Source: Azospirillum sp. TSO22-1
GTDB lineage: Bacteria > Pseudomonadota > Alphaproteobacteria > Azospirillales > Azospirillaceae
DNA: 44,953 bases
Reading direction: 5' to 3'
Assembly: GCF_003116015.1 (NCBI RefSeq)
Contig: NZ_LGQZ01000051.1
Coordinates: forward strand, 1 to 44,953
This document shows, in pieces, positions 1-9,844 of this stretch. Both the position numbers and the translations under genes were made by a program. The notes under the pieces were generated by a model. That model ran no database searches. It was given only the letters and a program-made list of their open reading frames with translations, and had not been told where the DNA came from. Positions within the stretch are counted from its first letter, which is position 1. The number at the start of each line of letters is the position of its first letter.

Positions 1-26
1 CCCCCGCCGTTTTCAGGACTGCGCTG

Positions 27-1466
27 TCAGAGGGTGTAGGCCAGGATCCACAGCAGGAAGAGGACCAGGGGCACGTGGACCAGCAGCTGCGTGAAGCAGA
101 AGCCGACGATGTCGCGCGCCTTGAGGCTGAGCACGCCGAGCAGCGGCAGCATCCAGAAGGGGTTGATCAGGTTCGGCAGGGCCTCGGCCGCGTTGTAGAC
201 CTGCACCGCCCAGCCGAGGTGCGCCTTCAGGTCGACCGCCGCCTGCATCACGTAGGGCGCCTCGATGATCCACTTGCCGCCGCCCGACGGGACCAGGAAG
301 CCCAGCACCGCCGAGTAGATGCCGATCACCACCGGGTAGGTGTGCGTGTTGGCGATGCCGACGAAGATGTTCGCCAGATGGTGCGAGATCGACACGCCGT
401 CGGCGCCGTTGACCGCGGTCAGCATGGTGGCGATGGCGCCGTAGAGCGGGAACTGGATGAGCACGCCGCCGGCCGTCGGCACCGCCTTCGCCACCGCGCC
501 GAGGAAGCTGCGGAGGTTCCAGTGCAGCAGCACGCCCAGCATCAGGAAGATGAAGTTGTAGGTGTTGAGGTTGGAGATCACCAGCAGCGGGTCCTTGCTC
601 GCGAACTCGGTGTAGACGAACCCGACCGCCAGCAGGACCAGCAGCAGCGGCAGGACCGGGCTGAACTCGAACCACTCGCCCGGGCGGGTCTGTTTCGGCG
701 CCTCCGCCTGCTTCTCGCCGAGGTCGATGCCGTAGTCCTGCGCGGTGCGGACGAAGCGGTCGGCCGGCGCCGAGTAGTACGCGATGATGATGGACGCTGC
801 GAAGATCAGGCCGCCCATGACGAACGACTGCCACAGGAAGATGGTCTGGCTGAGCGGGATGACGCCGGTGATGTCGGAGATCGACTTCGGCAGGCTGGCC
901 GGGTTGGCCTGCAGCATCGCCGCCGAGGAGCTGAGGCCGAGCGCCCAGGTGGCGCCGAGGCCGAGGTAGGCGGCGGCACCGGCCGCCCGGTAGTCCATCC
1001 GCAGGTCGGTGCGCCGCGCCAGCGCCCGCACCAGCAGTGCGCCGAACACCAGGCTGAGCGCCCAGTTGAAGTAGGACGCGGCCATGCTGACGAAGGCCAC
1101 GAAGGCGACCGCACCGCGCCCGGTCTGCGGGAAGCGGGCGATCCACTCGATCAGCCGGGTGGCCGGCGGCGAGCTGGCTACCACGTAGCCGGTGATCGCC
1201 ACCATCGCCATCTGCATGGTAAAGGGGATCAGCGTCCAGAAGCCGGCGCCGAAGCCCTTGGCGATGGCGGCCGGGGTCGCGCCCGTCGCCAGATTGCCGA
1301 GCGCCACCGCGAGCACCGCGAGGACGACGAACACGAAGGCGTCGGGGAACCACTTCTCGGCCCATTCCGTGAACGCGATGGCGAGGCGGGCGAGCGCCCC
1401 CTGCTGCGCGGCGGCCGGGTCGCGCTTGGCGCCGGCGCCGTCCGAGACGTTGGTCACGTGTGTCAT
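27..1466 (-). CDS. atoE: AtoE-type short-chain fatty acid transporter
   Basis: A 479-residue multi-spanning inner-membrane protein of the AtoE/TIGR00366 short-chain fatty acid transporter family, thought to import acetoacetate, butyrate and similar acids. Long hydrophobic segments run through nearly the whole protein after a ~20-residue polar N-terminus. The family-like stretch VPSGGGKWIIEAPYV sits near residue 390. The ATG at 1466 is preferred because GGGAG lies about 8 bases before it; the upstream in-frame ATG at 1481 has no ribosome site. It is the last gene of atoDAE, 41 bases after atoA, so it should be transcribed from the sigma-54 promoter near 2930. The family is clear; the exact substrate range is inferred from the CoA-transferase neighbours. 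Confidence 0.9.
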   Translation of the reverse strand: MTHVTNVSDGAGAKRDPAAAQQGALARLAIAFTEWAEKWFPDAFVFVVLAVLAVALGNLATGATPAAIAKGFGAGFWTLIPFTMQMAMVAITGYVVASSPPATRLIEWIARFPQTGRGAVAFVAFVSMAASYFNWALSLVFGALLVRALARRTDLRMDYRAAGAAAYLGLGATWALGLSSSAAMLQANPASLPKSISDITGVIPLSQTIFLWQSFVMGGLIFAASIIIAYYSAPADRFVRTAQDYGIDLGEKQAEAPKQTRPGEWFEFSPVLPLLLVLLAVGFVYTEFASKDPLLVISNLNTYNFIFLMLGVLLHWNLRSFLGAVAKAVPTAGGVLIQFPLYGAIATMLTAVNGADGVSISHHLANIFVGIANTHTYPVVIGIYSAVLGFLVPSGGGKWIIEAPYVMQAAVDLKAHLGWAVQVYNAAEALPNLINPFWMLPLLGVLSLKARDIVGFCFTQLLVHVPLVLFLLWILAYTL

Positions 1467-1507
1467 GATCGGAACTCCCATCCACGGGAAGAGCGGGAAA
1501 CGCGGTG

Positions 1508-2164
1508 TCAGGCGGTGATCGGCATCACCGGGACGTCGTCCGGCACGATCAGGTCGGCGGCGGTGTTGGCCAGCACCTGCGCGACGGTCACGCCGGGGGC
1601 GGTCTCGCGCAGCAGCAGGCCGCCGGGGGTCGGCTCGATCACCGCGAGGTCGGTGACGACGAGGCTGACCGGACGCGCCGAGGTGAGCGGCAGCGTGCAG
1701 CGCTTGAGGATCTTGGATTCGCCCTTGGCGCTGTGCTGCATGGCGACGATCACGCGCCGGGCGCCGGACACCAGGTCCATGGCGCCGCCCATGCCGGGCA
1801 CCATCTTGCCGGGCACCATCCAGTTGGCCAGCTTGCCCTCCTGGTCCACCTGCAGGCCGCCCAGCACGGTGACGTCCAGGTGGCCGCCGCGGATCAGTCC
1901 GAAGGACATGGCGCTGTCGAAAGCGCAGGCGCCGGGCACGGCGCCGATCGGGCCGCCGCCGGCGTCGGTCAGGTCATCGTCCTCCATCCCCTCCTCGGGC
2001 AGCGCCTGCATGCCGACGATGCCGTTCTCCGACTGGAAGAACACGTTCACCCCGGCCGGGAGGTAGCGGGCCACCAGGGTCGGCAGGCCGATGCCCAGGT
2101 TCACGAGGTTGCCGTCGCGCAGCTCCAGCGCCACGCGCTTGGCGATCAGGGTTTTCTCATCCAT
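1508..2164 (-). CDS. atoA: 3-oxoacid (acetoacetate) CoA-transferase subunit B
   Basis: The 218-residue beta subunit of a family I CoA-transferase. It carries the catalytic glutamate in SENGIVG (Glu46), which forms the glutamyl-CoA thioester, after the NLGIGLPTLVA segment near residue 22. With AtoD it moves CoA between acyl-CoA and acetoacetate or short-chain acids in the cytoplasm. Its start overlaps the end of atoD by 8 bases, as expected for translationally coupled subunits. Length is normal for the family (~215-220). It could also be named ScoB; the AtoSC-like genes upstream and atoE downstream favour the ato assignment. Confidence 0.95.
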   Translation of the reverse strand: MDEKTLIAKRVALELRDGNLVNLGIGLPTLVARYLPAGVNVFFQSENGIVGMQALPEEGMEDDDLTDAGGGPIGAVPGACAFDSAMSFGLIRGGHLDVTVLGGLQVDQEGKLANWMVPGKMVPGMGGAMDLVSGARRVIVAMQHSAKGESKILKRCTLPLTSARPVSLVVTDLAVIEPTPGGLLLRETAPGVTVAQVLANTAADLIVPDDVPVMPITA

Positions 2165-2819
2165 GGCGGCGCTCCTTGGCGACCAGCAGGTCGACCACGA
2201 CGTTCGGGGTGACGACCGCGTCCGGCGGGATGACGCCGACGGGCACGATATCCTGCGCCTCGGCGATCACGGTCTCGGCCGCCATCGCCATGATCGGATT
2301 GAAGTTCCGCGCGGTCAGCGCGTACTCCAGGTTCCCCAGGTAGTCGGCGCGCTTGGCGTTGATCAGCGCGAAGTCGGCCTTGAGCGGCAGCTCCAGCAGG
2401 AAGGTCCGGCCGTCGATCTCGACGGTGCGCTTGCCTTCCTCGACCACCGTGCCGACGCCGGTCGGGGTGAGCACGCCGCCCAGGCCGAAGCCACCGGCGC
2501 GGATGCGCTCGGCCAGCGTGCCCTGCGGCACCAGCTCGACCTGGAGGTCGCCGGCGATCATCTGCTTCTGCGTCTCGGGATTGAGCCCGATGTGGCTGGC
2601 GACGACGCGGGCGGCTAGCTTTTCGACGATCAGCTTGCCGATGCCCTGGCCGGGCCGGGCGGTGTCGTTGGCGATGATCGTCAGGTCGCGCTTGCGCTGG
2701 CGGACCAACTCGTCGATCAGGCGCAGCGGCGACCCGACGGCCATGAAGCCGCCGATCATCAGGGTCGCGCCGTCGGGAATCAGCGCGACGGCGTCTTCGA
2801 GTGTGCGCACTTTGCTCAT
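2157..2819 (-). CDS. atoD: 3-oxoacid (acetoacetate) CoA-transferase subunit A
   Basis: The 220-residue alpha subunit of a family I CoA-transferase, partner of the gene at 1508-2164. The glycine-rich N-terminal CoA-binding loop MIGGFMAVGSP lies near residue 20 and the family signature DTARPGQGIGKLI near residue 52. The ATG at 2819 is chosen because AAGGGGA precedes it at good spacing; the open frame extends further upstream but that part is not protein-like. It is the first gene of atoDAE, about 90 bases downstream of a sigma-54 promoter and behind an AtoC-type activator gene. No atoB thiolase follows in this operon; the nearest thiolase is in the catabolic cluster at 26152. Confidence 0.94.
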   Translation of the reverse strand: MSKVRTLEDAVALIPDGATLMIGGFMAVGSPLRLIDELVRQRKRDLTIIANDTARPGQGIGKLIVEKLAARVVASHIGLNPETQKQMIAGDLQVELVPQGTLAERIRAGGFGLGGVLTPTGVGTVVEEGKRTVEIDGRTFLLELPLKADFALINAKRADYLGNLEYALTARNFNPIMAMAAETVIAEAQDIVPVGVIPPDAVVTPNVVVDLLVAKERRHG

Positions 2820-2921
2820 GGGCGTCCCCTTGTCCGTGCTGGCGGCCAGCCGACCGGCGGGTCGCAATGGCCGGAGTCTCGGCCGTGCGGTGTGGCCTGC
2901 GATCAGGCCTGGGGCATAGGA

Positions 2922-2938
2922 AGCAAGGGATATGCCAG
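2922..2938 (-). promoter_or_regulatory. Sigma-54 promoter of atoDAE
   Basis: The minus strand reads CTGGCATATCCCTTGCT. TGGCA (-24) and TTGCT (-12) are in exact consensus register (TGGCACG-N4-TTGCW), with the invariant GG and GC 10 bases apart. Transcription would start near 2911, giving a leader of about 92 bases before atoD. A bacterial enhancer-binding protein is encoded next door and candidate activator sites lie 225-280 bases upstream, so this is a strong call for a site read by eye. Confidence 0.8.
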
Positions 2939-2992
2939 GAGGCCGCAGCACTGACACTGCGAGGCGGTAAGTCTCTGTAATTCAGCTTTTTT

Positions 2993-3077
2993 CGTCATCC
3001 CCGCGAAGGCGGGGATCCATGCGTTCCACCACTGCCCGCTTTGGAAATTATGGATCCCCGCCTTCGCGGGGATGACG
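2993..3077. repeat. 28-bp perfect inverted repeat (REP/MITE-like)
   Basis: Two perfect 28-base arms, 2993-3020 and 3050-3077, flank a 29-base spacer. The arm begins CGTCATCCCCGCGAAGG and ends in GGATCCAT. Each arm is itself palindromic at CCCCGCGAAGGCGGGG, so each can fold alone or pair with the other. Very similar GTCATCCCCGCGAAGG elements are scattered through intergenic regions of many proteobacteria. No coding capacity is seen. It lies between the candidate AtoC sites and the sigma-54 promoter. Confidence 0.9.
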
Positions 3078-3162
3078 GCTAAGTTTTTGAATTCAGGGAC
3101 AGGCAGCGCCGCAACATATGTGTGCCCAGCCGCTCTCCAGAGGGGCCGTGGCGCGGGTTCGG

Positions 3163-3180
3163 TGCGCAGCTTTGTGCGCG
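3163..3180. promoter_or_regulatory. Candidate AtoC activator site 1
   Basis: TGCGCAGCTTTGTGCGCG has the form TGCGCA-N6-TGCGCR, an imperfect 18-bp dyad. It is the first of two tandem copies between the activator gene and the sigma-54 promoter. Spacing of half-sites is identical to site 2. Assignment to the neighbouring AtoC-like protein is inference from position. Confidence 0.6.
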
Positions 3181-3181
3181 G

Positions 3182-3199
3182 TGCGCAAACTTTTGCGCA
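3182..3199. promoter_or_regulatory. Candidate AtoC activator site 2
   Basis: TGCGCAAACTTTTGCGCA is an 18-bp palindrome, perfect except for the two central bases. Its centre is 19 bp from that of site 1, close to two helical turns, so dimers would sit on roughly the same DNA face. It ends 14 bp from the atoC stop codon and lies about 250 bp upstream of the sigma-54 promoter, a normal enhancer distance. Confidence 0.68.
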
Positions 3200-3212
3200 G
3201 CGGCCCGCGGTC

Positions 3213-4609
<1,397 letters not shown>

Positions 4610-4613
<4 letters not shown>

Positions 4614-6436
4614 GACGCGGGCAGTGCCTTGTGGACGATGGGGAACCGCAGGGTGACCACGGTTCCGGTGCCGGGCGTGCTCTCGATGGCGATGGCCCCG
4701 TAATGGGCATCGACGATCCGGTGGACCATGGCGAGCCCCAGACCGGTCCCGGTGGGCTTGGTGGAGAAGAACGGGTCGAAGACCTTCTCCAGGTTTTCCG
4801 GCGCGATGCCGGTGCCGTCGTCGGTCACCGTGACGACCACGGCGTCGCCGTTCACCGCCGTGGCGACGCGGATCGTTCCCCCGGCCTCCGGCATGGCCTG
4901 GAGCGCGTTGATGATGAGGTTCAGCACGGCCTGCTTCAGCGCCTCGCCGTCGCCGTCGATCAGCGGCAGGTCGGGCGACAGCTCCGGCACCACCTGGACG
5001 CCGGACTTGCCGCCGGACAGCAGCAGCACCTCGCGGATCACGTCGTTCACCGGCACCGGCCGGATGAGTGGCGGGCGCGGCCGGCCGAACTCCAGAAGCT
5101 CGGTGATGATACGGTTCAGGCTGTCCACCTGCCGGATGATGAGCGGGGCGTAGCTCTGCCACTCCTTGATGTCGTCGCACCGCTCCAGGAACTGCATGAA
5201 GCCGCGGATCGAGGTCAGCGGGTTGCGGATCTCGTGCGCGACGCCGGCCATCAGCTCGCCCAGGGCCGCGAGGCGGTCGGCGCGCATGATCTGGGTCTTC
5301 AGCCGGAGTTGCTCGGTCAGGTCCTTCAGCACGACGACGGCACCGATGCTGGTGCCGTGGCTGTCGCGCAGCAGGCTGCTGCTGGCGTTCACGGTGAGGG
5401 TCTGCCGGGGCAAGGGCAGGTCGAGGGTCACGCCGACGTGCGGGCACCCGGTCTGCAGGGTGTCGAGCAGCGCGCTGGCGAAGTGGGCATCGCCGTCGAA
5501 CAGCGACTGGTAGGGCCGGCCGATGACGGCGGCGGCCGGCATCCCGATCATCTGCTGCGCCGCCGGGTTGATGGAGGTGACCCGGCCCTCGCGGTCCACG
5601 GCGACGACGCCGTCGGCGATGCTCAGCAGGATGTTCTCGGTCAGCGACCGGGCGTCGAGCAGCGCCCGCGCCATGGCGTTCACCTCGACGGCGATCGCGC
5701 CGATCTCGCCGGGCGGCGGCCGGATGGCGTGGCCGAGGTCCGTCCGCATGGTGGCCAGACCATCGGTGATGCCCTTGATCTGCTGCGCCAGGCGCCGCGA
5801 CATCACGTGCGTCAGCAGCAAACCGAGGAGGATGCCGGCGGCGCTCACCGCCAGGATGGCGCGGTCCATGGCGGCGGCCTGCCGTTCGACGTCGTCGGAC
5901 AGCTCGTTGGCCCAGATGTAGCCGATCACTGCGCCCTCGCGCACGATGGGCCACATGGCGTTCATGATGAGGCCGCGCACCTGCGGGCCGGTCTCGACCG
6001 CCATCGTTCCGGTTTCGAGCACCCGCCATCCGGGGTGGTCCGCCGGGATCGGCCGGCCGACGGTGTCGCCGTACTGCCCGCTCGGCCCGTAGGTGACGAT
6101 GGCGTTCAGCGCCTTGCTGTAATACCCCACGCCCACGCCGGGGTTGGCGGCGGCGACCATGTCGGTGAACGGGGCGAGCGCGGCGTTGACGCGCCGGATT
6201 GCGGCGTCCCGGTCCGCCGGCGGGGCGTCGAACCCGCCACCGAGATGGGCGTCGAGAATCCGGGCGAGGCCAAAGAGCTTCTCCTGCTTTTCCCGCAGCA
6301 GGGCCTGGCGCCCTTCGCGCTCCAGCAGATAGCCGCCGGTCGCGATGGGAACCGCGACCACGACCAGCGACACCAGCAGCAGCTTGCCCCGCAAGGTGGC
6401 GGGCAGGCACCCGCGCAACCGCTCGATCACACGCAT
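4610..6436 (-). CDS. atoS: AtoS-like membrane sensor histidine kinase
   Basis: A 608-residue sensor kinase. The order is TM1 (about 19-38), a periplasmic sensing region of ~150 residues, TM2 (about 192-211), HAMP, a PAS domain (about 266-375), HisKA with His401 in GVAHEIRNPLTSIRGF, and an HATPase domain ending in GTGLGLAMVHRI. The start at 6436 follows GGAGGG; the open frame continues upstream but in a non-protein-like composition. It overlaps the response-regulator gene by 4 bases and begins 37 bases after a chemoreceptor gene. Length matches what I recall for E. coli AtoS. The ligand is presumably a short-chain acid such as acetoacetate, inferred from context. Confidence 0.92.
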
Positions 6437-6473
6437 GACACGCCCTCCGCCCGCGCCGCCGGTACCCGGAAGG

Positions 6474-8165
6474 TTACGCTGCGCGGATCTCCGAAAGGAA
6501 GGCGTCCACCTCGCGCTTGAGCATGGCCGCCTGCCCGGCGAGGCTGTCGGCGGCCTGCTTGACGTTCTGGGTCGCGGCCCCGGTCTCGCCCTCGGCCTCG
6601 CGGATGCCGTTGACGTTGCGCGACACCTCGCTGGTGCCGGTGGCCGCCTGCTGGGCGTTGCGGCTGATCTCGCCGGTCGCAGCACCCTGCTGCTCGACCG
6701 ACGAGGCCATTTCCGCCGTCGAGCGGTCGATCTCGCCCACCTGGCCGATGATGGTGCGCATGGCCTCGACCGTCCGCCCCGACGCGCTCTTCACCGCGCC
6801 GATCTGGTTGCCGATCTGCTCGGTCATGGCGTGCGTCTGGTTGGCGAGGTTCTTCACCTCGCTGGCCACCACGGCGAAGCCCTTGCCGGCCTCGCCGGCG
6901 CGCGCCGCCTCGATGGTCGCGTTCAGCGCCAGCAGGTTGGTCTGCGAGGCCACGGCGTTGATGGCGGCGACGATCTGGTCGACCTGCTCGATGGCGGTGG
7001 ACAGCGAGTCCAGCTCCTTCTGCGCCTGCCCGGCGCCGTCGGCCGCCGCCTTGGAACGCTCGGCGGCGCGCGACACGCGGGTCGACAGCTCGCGGATGGA
7101 GGTGGACATCTCCTCCGACGCCGACGCGACCGTCTGTACGTTGACCGACGCCTCCTCGGACGCGGAGGCCACCGTGGTGCACTGGGCGAACACCTCCTCG
7201 ACCGCGGCGCTGAGCTGGACGGCGGTGGCCTGCAGTTCGGTCGCGGCGCTGCCCACCGCGTTCACGATGCCGCCGACCCGCGTCTCGAAGCGCTGCGCCA
7301 TGTCCAGCGTGGACTGGCGCTTCTCGGCGGCGGCGCGGCTTTCGGCGTCGCGCGCGTCCTGCTCCATCCGGCGGTTGTGCCGGAGGTTCTCCTTAAACAC
7401 CTCCAGCGTCCGCGCCATGTCGCCGATCTCGTCGCGGCGGGAGCGTTCCGGCACCTCGACGGACAGGTCGTCCTCGCCGAGGCGCACCATGGCGTCGTGC
7501 ACCCGCGTCAGCGGCCCCGACACGCTGCGCGCCACGCCCCAGCCGAGCAGCAGCGCCAGCGAGGACAGGCCGGCCACCACCAGCCCGAAGACGGTCATCA
7601 TGTCGAGGAACGCCGAGCGCAGGTCGTCGGTGTAGACGCCGGTCCCGACCACCCAGTCCCACGGCTTGAAGTGGACGGAGTAGCTGAGCTTCTCGAAGGT
7701 CGGCCCCTGCGGGTCGTTGGCCCGCGGCCAGGCGTAGTGGACGAATTCCGGCGGCTGGGCCAGTGCGCCGCGCACCGCCTCGCGGATGACGTAGACGCCG
7801 TTGCGGTCGCGGATCTCGCTGCCGCTCTTGCCGATCAGCCCCGTGTTGGCGTGCATCACGCTGATGATCTGCGACGTCCAGATCCACAGGTACTCGCCGT
7901 TGTTGTAGCGGATGGCGCCGATGGCGGTCTTGGCCCGTTCCTTGGCGTCCTCCTCGCTCAGCGCGCCGTCCTGGGCCAGCTTGTGGAAGCGGGCGGCGAT
8001 GCTGCCGGCGCTCTCGGCGATGAAGCGGACGCTGTTCATCCGCTGCTCGACCAGCGCCTGATTCACGAAATGGCCGCCCACCGCCGCCACCAGCCCGGCG
8101 GCGATGATCGACAGCGAGGCGAGGAAACCGATGCGCCAGCGAAGGGGCAACTCTGACGGGGACAT
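6474..8165 (-). CDS. sCache methyl-accepting chemotaxis protein
   Basis: A 563-residue chemoreceptor. TM1 (about 10-31) is followed by a periplasmic single-Cache domain (about 40-185) with the sCache_2 pattern GEYLWIWTSQIISVMHANTG, then EFVHYAWPR and WDWVVGTGVYTDDL. TM2, HAMP and a signalling coiled coil follow. The hairpin tip is inside [20 protein letters not shown]. The ATG at 8165 has GGAG 7 bases before it; the longer open frame upstream lacks a ribosome site. Many sCache_2 receptors bind short carboxylates, and this gene lies 37 bases upstream of atoS on the same strand, so attraction to short-chain fatty acids is a reasonable inference. No C-terminal CheR-binding pentapeptide is visible. 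Confidence 0.93.
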   Translation of the reverse strand: MSPSELPLRWRIGFLASLSIIAAGLVAAVGGHFVNQALVEQRMNSVRFIAESAGSIAARFHKLAQDGALSEEDAKERAKTAIGAIRYNNGEYLWIWTSQIISVMHANTGLIGKSGSEIRDRNGVYVIREAVRGALAQPPEFVHYAWPRANDPQGPTFEKLSYSVHFKPWDWVVGTGVYTDDLRSAFLDMMTVFGLVVAGLSSLALLLGWGVARSVSGPLTRVHDAMVRLGEDDLSVEVPERSRRDEIGDMARTLEVFKENLRHNRRMEQDARDAESRAAAEKRQSTLDMAQRFETRVGGIVNAVGSAATELQATAVQLSAAVEEVFAQCTTVASASEEASVNVQTVASASEEMSTSIRELSTRVSRAAERSKAAADGAGQAQKELDSLSTAIEQVDQIVAAINAVASQTNLLALNATIEAARAGEAGKGFAVVASEVKNLANQTHAMTEQIGNQIGAVKSASGRTVEAMRTIIGQVGEIDRSTAEMASSVEQQGAATGEISRNAQQAATGTSEVSRNVNGIREAEGETGAATQNVKQAADSLAGQAAMLKREVDAFLSEIRAA

Positions 8166-8318
8166 GGCACGGCTCCGGAAGACACGGAGACCCTCACAAG
8201 GGTCATAGCCATATAGGGATAGTCCCATCCATTCGCAGACGAAAGGGCTTGGGAGGGCGACGGGTTGACGCACTCCCGCAGGCATCCCCCTGCGACAACT
8301 CGCCGCTCGCATTCGCTG

Positions 8319-8336
8319 TGATATTCTAGTATATCA
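8319..8336. promoter_or_regulatory. Palindromic operator, copy 1
   Basis: TGATATTCTAGTATATCA is an 18-bp palindrome with one mismatched pair. It lies 154 bases upstream of the chemoreceptor start at 8165. The 18 bases 8326-8343 (CTAGTATATCAATTTTGC) recur exactly at 40159-40176 before the second chemoreceptor. A related copy lies beside the GntR gene at 43411-43428. It stands out as AT-rich in very GC-rich DNA. Confidence 0.6.
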
Positions 8337-8458
8337 ATTTTGCTATTGCGGCTTGCCGCAGTGCGTTTCCTCCCAAGCCTCGGGCCGCTGCCGTTGCACT
8401 CGGTGGCGGCCTTTTTTTCCCCTACGATCTTCCTGAACCCGCCCGTCGCGAGGCCCAT

Positions 8459-8485
8459 AAAGAAACCCCGGCACGAAGGCCGGGG
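8459..8485 (-). terminator. Rho-independent terminator of DUF1329 operon
   Basis: On the minus strand CCCCGGC-CTTCGT-GCCGGGG is followed by TTTCTTT: a perfect 7-bp GC stem with a stable UUCG-type loop and a T tract. It lies 56 bases beyond the stop at 8541, closing the transport gene cluster. Confidence 0.85.
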
Positions 8486-8540
8486 CTCAAGGTCCGGCAC
8501 CTCGCGGCGCCGGGGAGTGAACGCGTGACGAGGCCCGGCC

Positions 8541-9806
8541 TCAGCTGCCGCCGATGGCTTCCAGCACACCGACGCTCAGCTCGTTCTCGGTGATCTTCGG
8601 GTCGTTGTAGACCGGGTTCGGCGTCGACAGGAACAGCGTGCCGTGGTTGCGCTTGAAGTCGAACATGCCGCCGGCGTAGGTGGCGACCACCGGGTTGCGC
8701 TCGGCGTCACGCTCGTTCTTGCTCATCCAGGTGCCCCACTTCCAGAAGTCGCCGCGCCTGTCGTAGATCTCGGTGTAGCGCGGCAGCGGGTACTGCGCGT
8801 CGATGTACAGCACCTTTCTGCCGTAGGGGTGCTCCGGCGGCGGCGTGGTCTCCACCACGTGCACCTCGCGCGGCTCGTAGCCGACGGCCGGGTACCAGTA
8901 GGGCGCCTTGGTCAGGTCGAGCGCTGGGTACATGTCCTTGCGGTTGCCGGCGTCCGGGCGCCACATCGGCACGTCGGTGTTGGCCGGCGCCAGCACCCAG
9001 CGCTTGCCCAGGTACTTCAGGCCCTTGTACCAGCTGGGATGGGCGTTGAAGGTGTCGACGTCGTCGTTGACCATGTCGGTGCCGCCGCCCACCGGGTCCA
9101 TCCAGCTCGACCCGGAGATGGTGCGCACCCGCCGCACCGAGCGGACGTAGGCCCAGCTGCGCGCCACGTCGCCGGTCATGTACTGGGCGCTCAGCATGCC
9201 GGTGCCGCGCATGTCGAAGGGCTCCAGCGCCACCAGGATCTCCTTCGAGCGCATCGTGCCGTCGCCCAGCGTCAGCTTGCCCTGCGGGTCGCAGTAGCGG
9301 CCGACCAGGTTGATGCGGCTGAAGCGCCAGAGCATCTCGCGCTCGACCCCGCTGGTGCCGTCGAAGGTGATGAAGGTGTAGCGCGGCTGGCTCCAGTAGC
9401 AGCCGACCGGCTGGCCGACCAGCAGGTTCCACACCGCCTTGGCGCCGGCCTGCGGGTCGGCGGGGTCGATCACCGGGAACGGCACGCCGGCCTGCCAGTT
9501 CTCCAGCCCCTTGCCGTCGGCGATGCGCACGGCGCCGGCGCGGTTCTTGTCGGTCCACTGCTGGTAGCGGGCGTCCACCGTCCACGGCTTCGACGCCTTC
9601 AGGGTGATCGCCAGCCCCTTCTCGCGCACCTGCCAGGCCAGCTTGTCGGGCAGCAGGCTGGCGATGGTCTTGCCTTCGAAGGTGTCCTTCAGCCGCGCGT
9701 CGAGGCTGCGCGCGTCGATCACCGTGCCGGGCGGCAGCTCCGCCGCGCCGGCCGTGGCCGCACCGGCCAGCAGGCCGAGGGCGCACAGCGTGACCAGGGT
9801 CTTCAT
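8541..9806 (-). CDS. DUF1329 family exported protein
   Basis: A 421-residue protein with a clear signal peptide (MKTLVTLCALGLLAGAATAGA) and the DUF1329 fold related to outer-membrane lipoprotein-sorting proteins. Typical DUF1329 segments seen are CYWSQPRYTFITFDGTSG near residue 140 and SSWMDPVGGGTDMVNDDVDTF near residue 220. A strong AAAGGAGG site precedes the ATG at 9806. DUF1329 genes commonly sit beside DUF1302 and RND exporter genes in clusters for hydrophobic compounds, as here. The biochemical role of the family is not established; a function in moving lipophilic substrates or lipids through the envelope is inference. It is the last gene of its operon. Confidence 0.88.
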   Translation of the reverse strand: MKTLVTLCALGLLAGAATAGAAELPPGTVIDARSLDARLKDTFEGKTIASLLPDKLAWQVREKGLAITLKASKPWTVDARYQQWTDKNRAGAVRIADGKGLENWQAGVPFPVIDPADPQAGAKAVWNLLVGQPVGCYWSQPRYTFITFDGTSGVEREMLWRFSRINLVGRYCDPQGKLTLGDGTMRSKEILVALEPFDMRGTGMLSAQYMTGDVARSWAYVRSVRRVRTISGSSWMDPVGGGTDMVNDDVDTFNAHPSWYKGLKYLGKRWVLAPANTDVPMWRPDAGNRKDMYPALDLTKAPYWYPAVGYEPREVHVVETTPPPEHPYGRKVLYIDAQYPLPRYTEIYDRRGDFWKWGTWMSKNERDAERNPVVATYAGGMFDFKRNHGTLFLSTPNPVYNDPKITENELSVGVLEAIGGS

Positions 9807-9844
9807 GACGGGTCCTCCTTTCCGGGGCTCAGAACTGACCCGGG

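Larger units (their letters stand above)
8166..8540. other. Intergenic region with terminator and palindrome
   Basis: 375 bases without a credible gene. It holds the leader of the chemoreceptor gene (8166-8318), an 18-bp palindrome at 8319-8336, and the terminator of the DUF1329 operon at 8459-8485. A 62-codon plus-strand frame at 8340-8528 has no ribosome site and runs through the terminator, so it is not called. Confidence 0.6.

Noticed and set aside
75..2066. A 663-codon plus-strand frame over atoE and atoA.
   Set aside because: It is antisense to two clear genes, has His/Arg/Gln-rich composition and no ribosome site.
2993..3077. Reading the 28-bp inverted repeat as a CRISPR repeat pair or insertion-sequence ends.
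   Set aside because: There are only two arms, in inverted rather than direct order, with a 29-base spacer and no cas or transposase gene; it fits a small palindromic repeat element.
8340..8528. A 62-codon plus-strand frame downstream of the palindrome at 8319.
   Set aside because: No ribosome site, no recognisable features, and it runs through the terminator of the DUF1329 operon.
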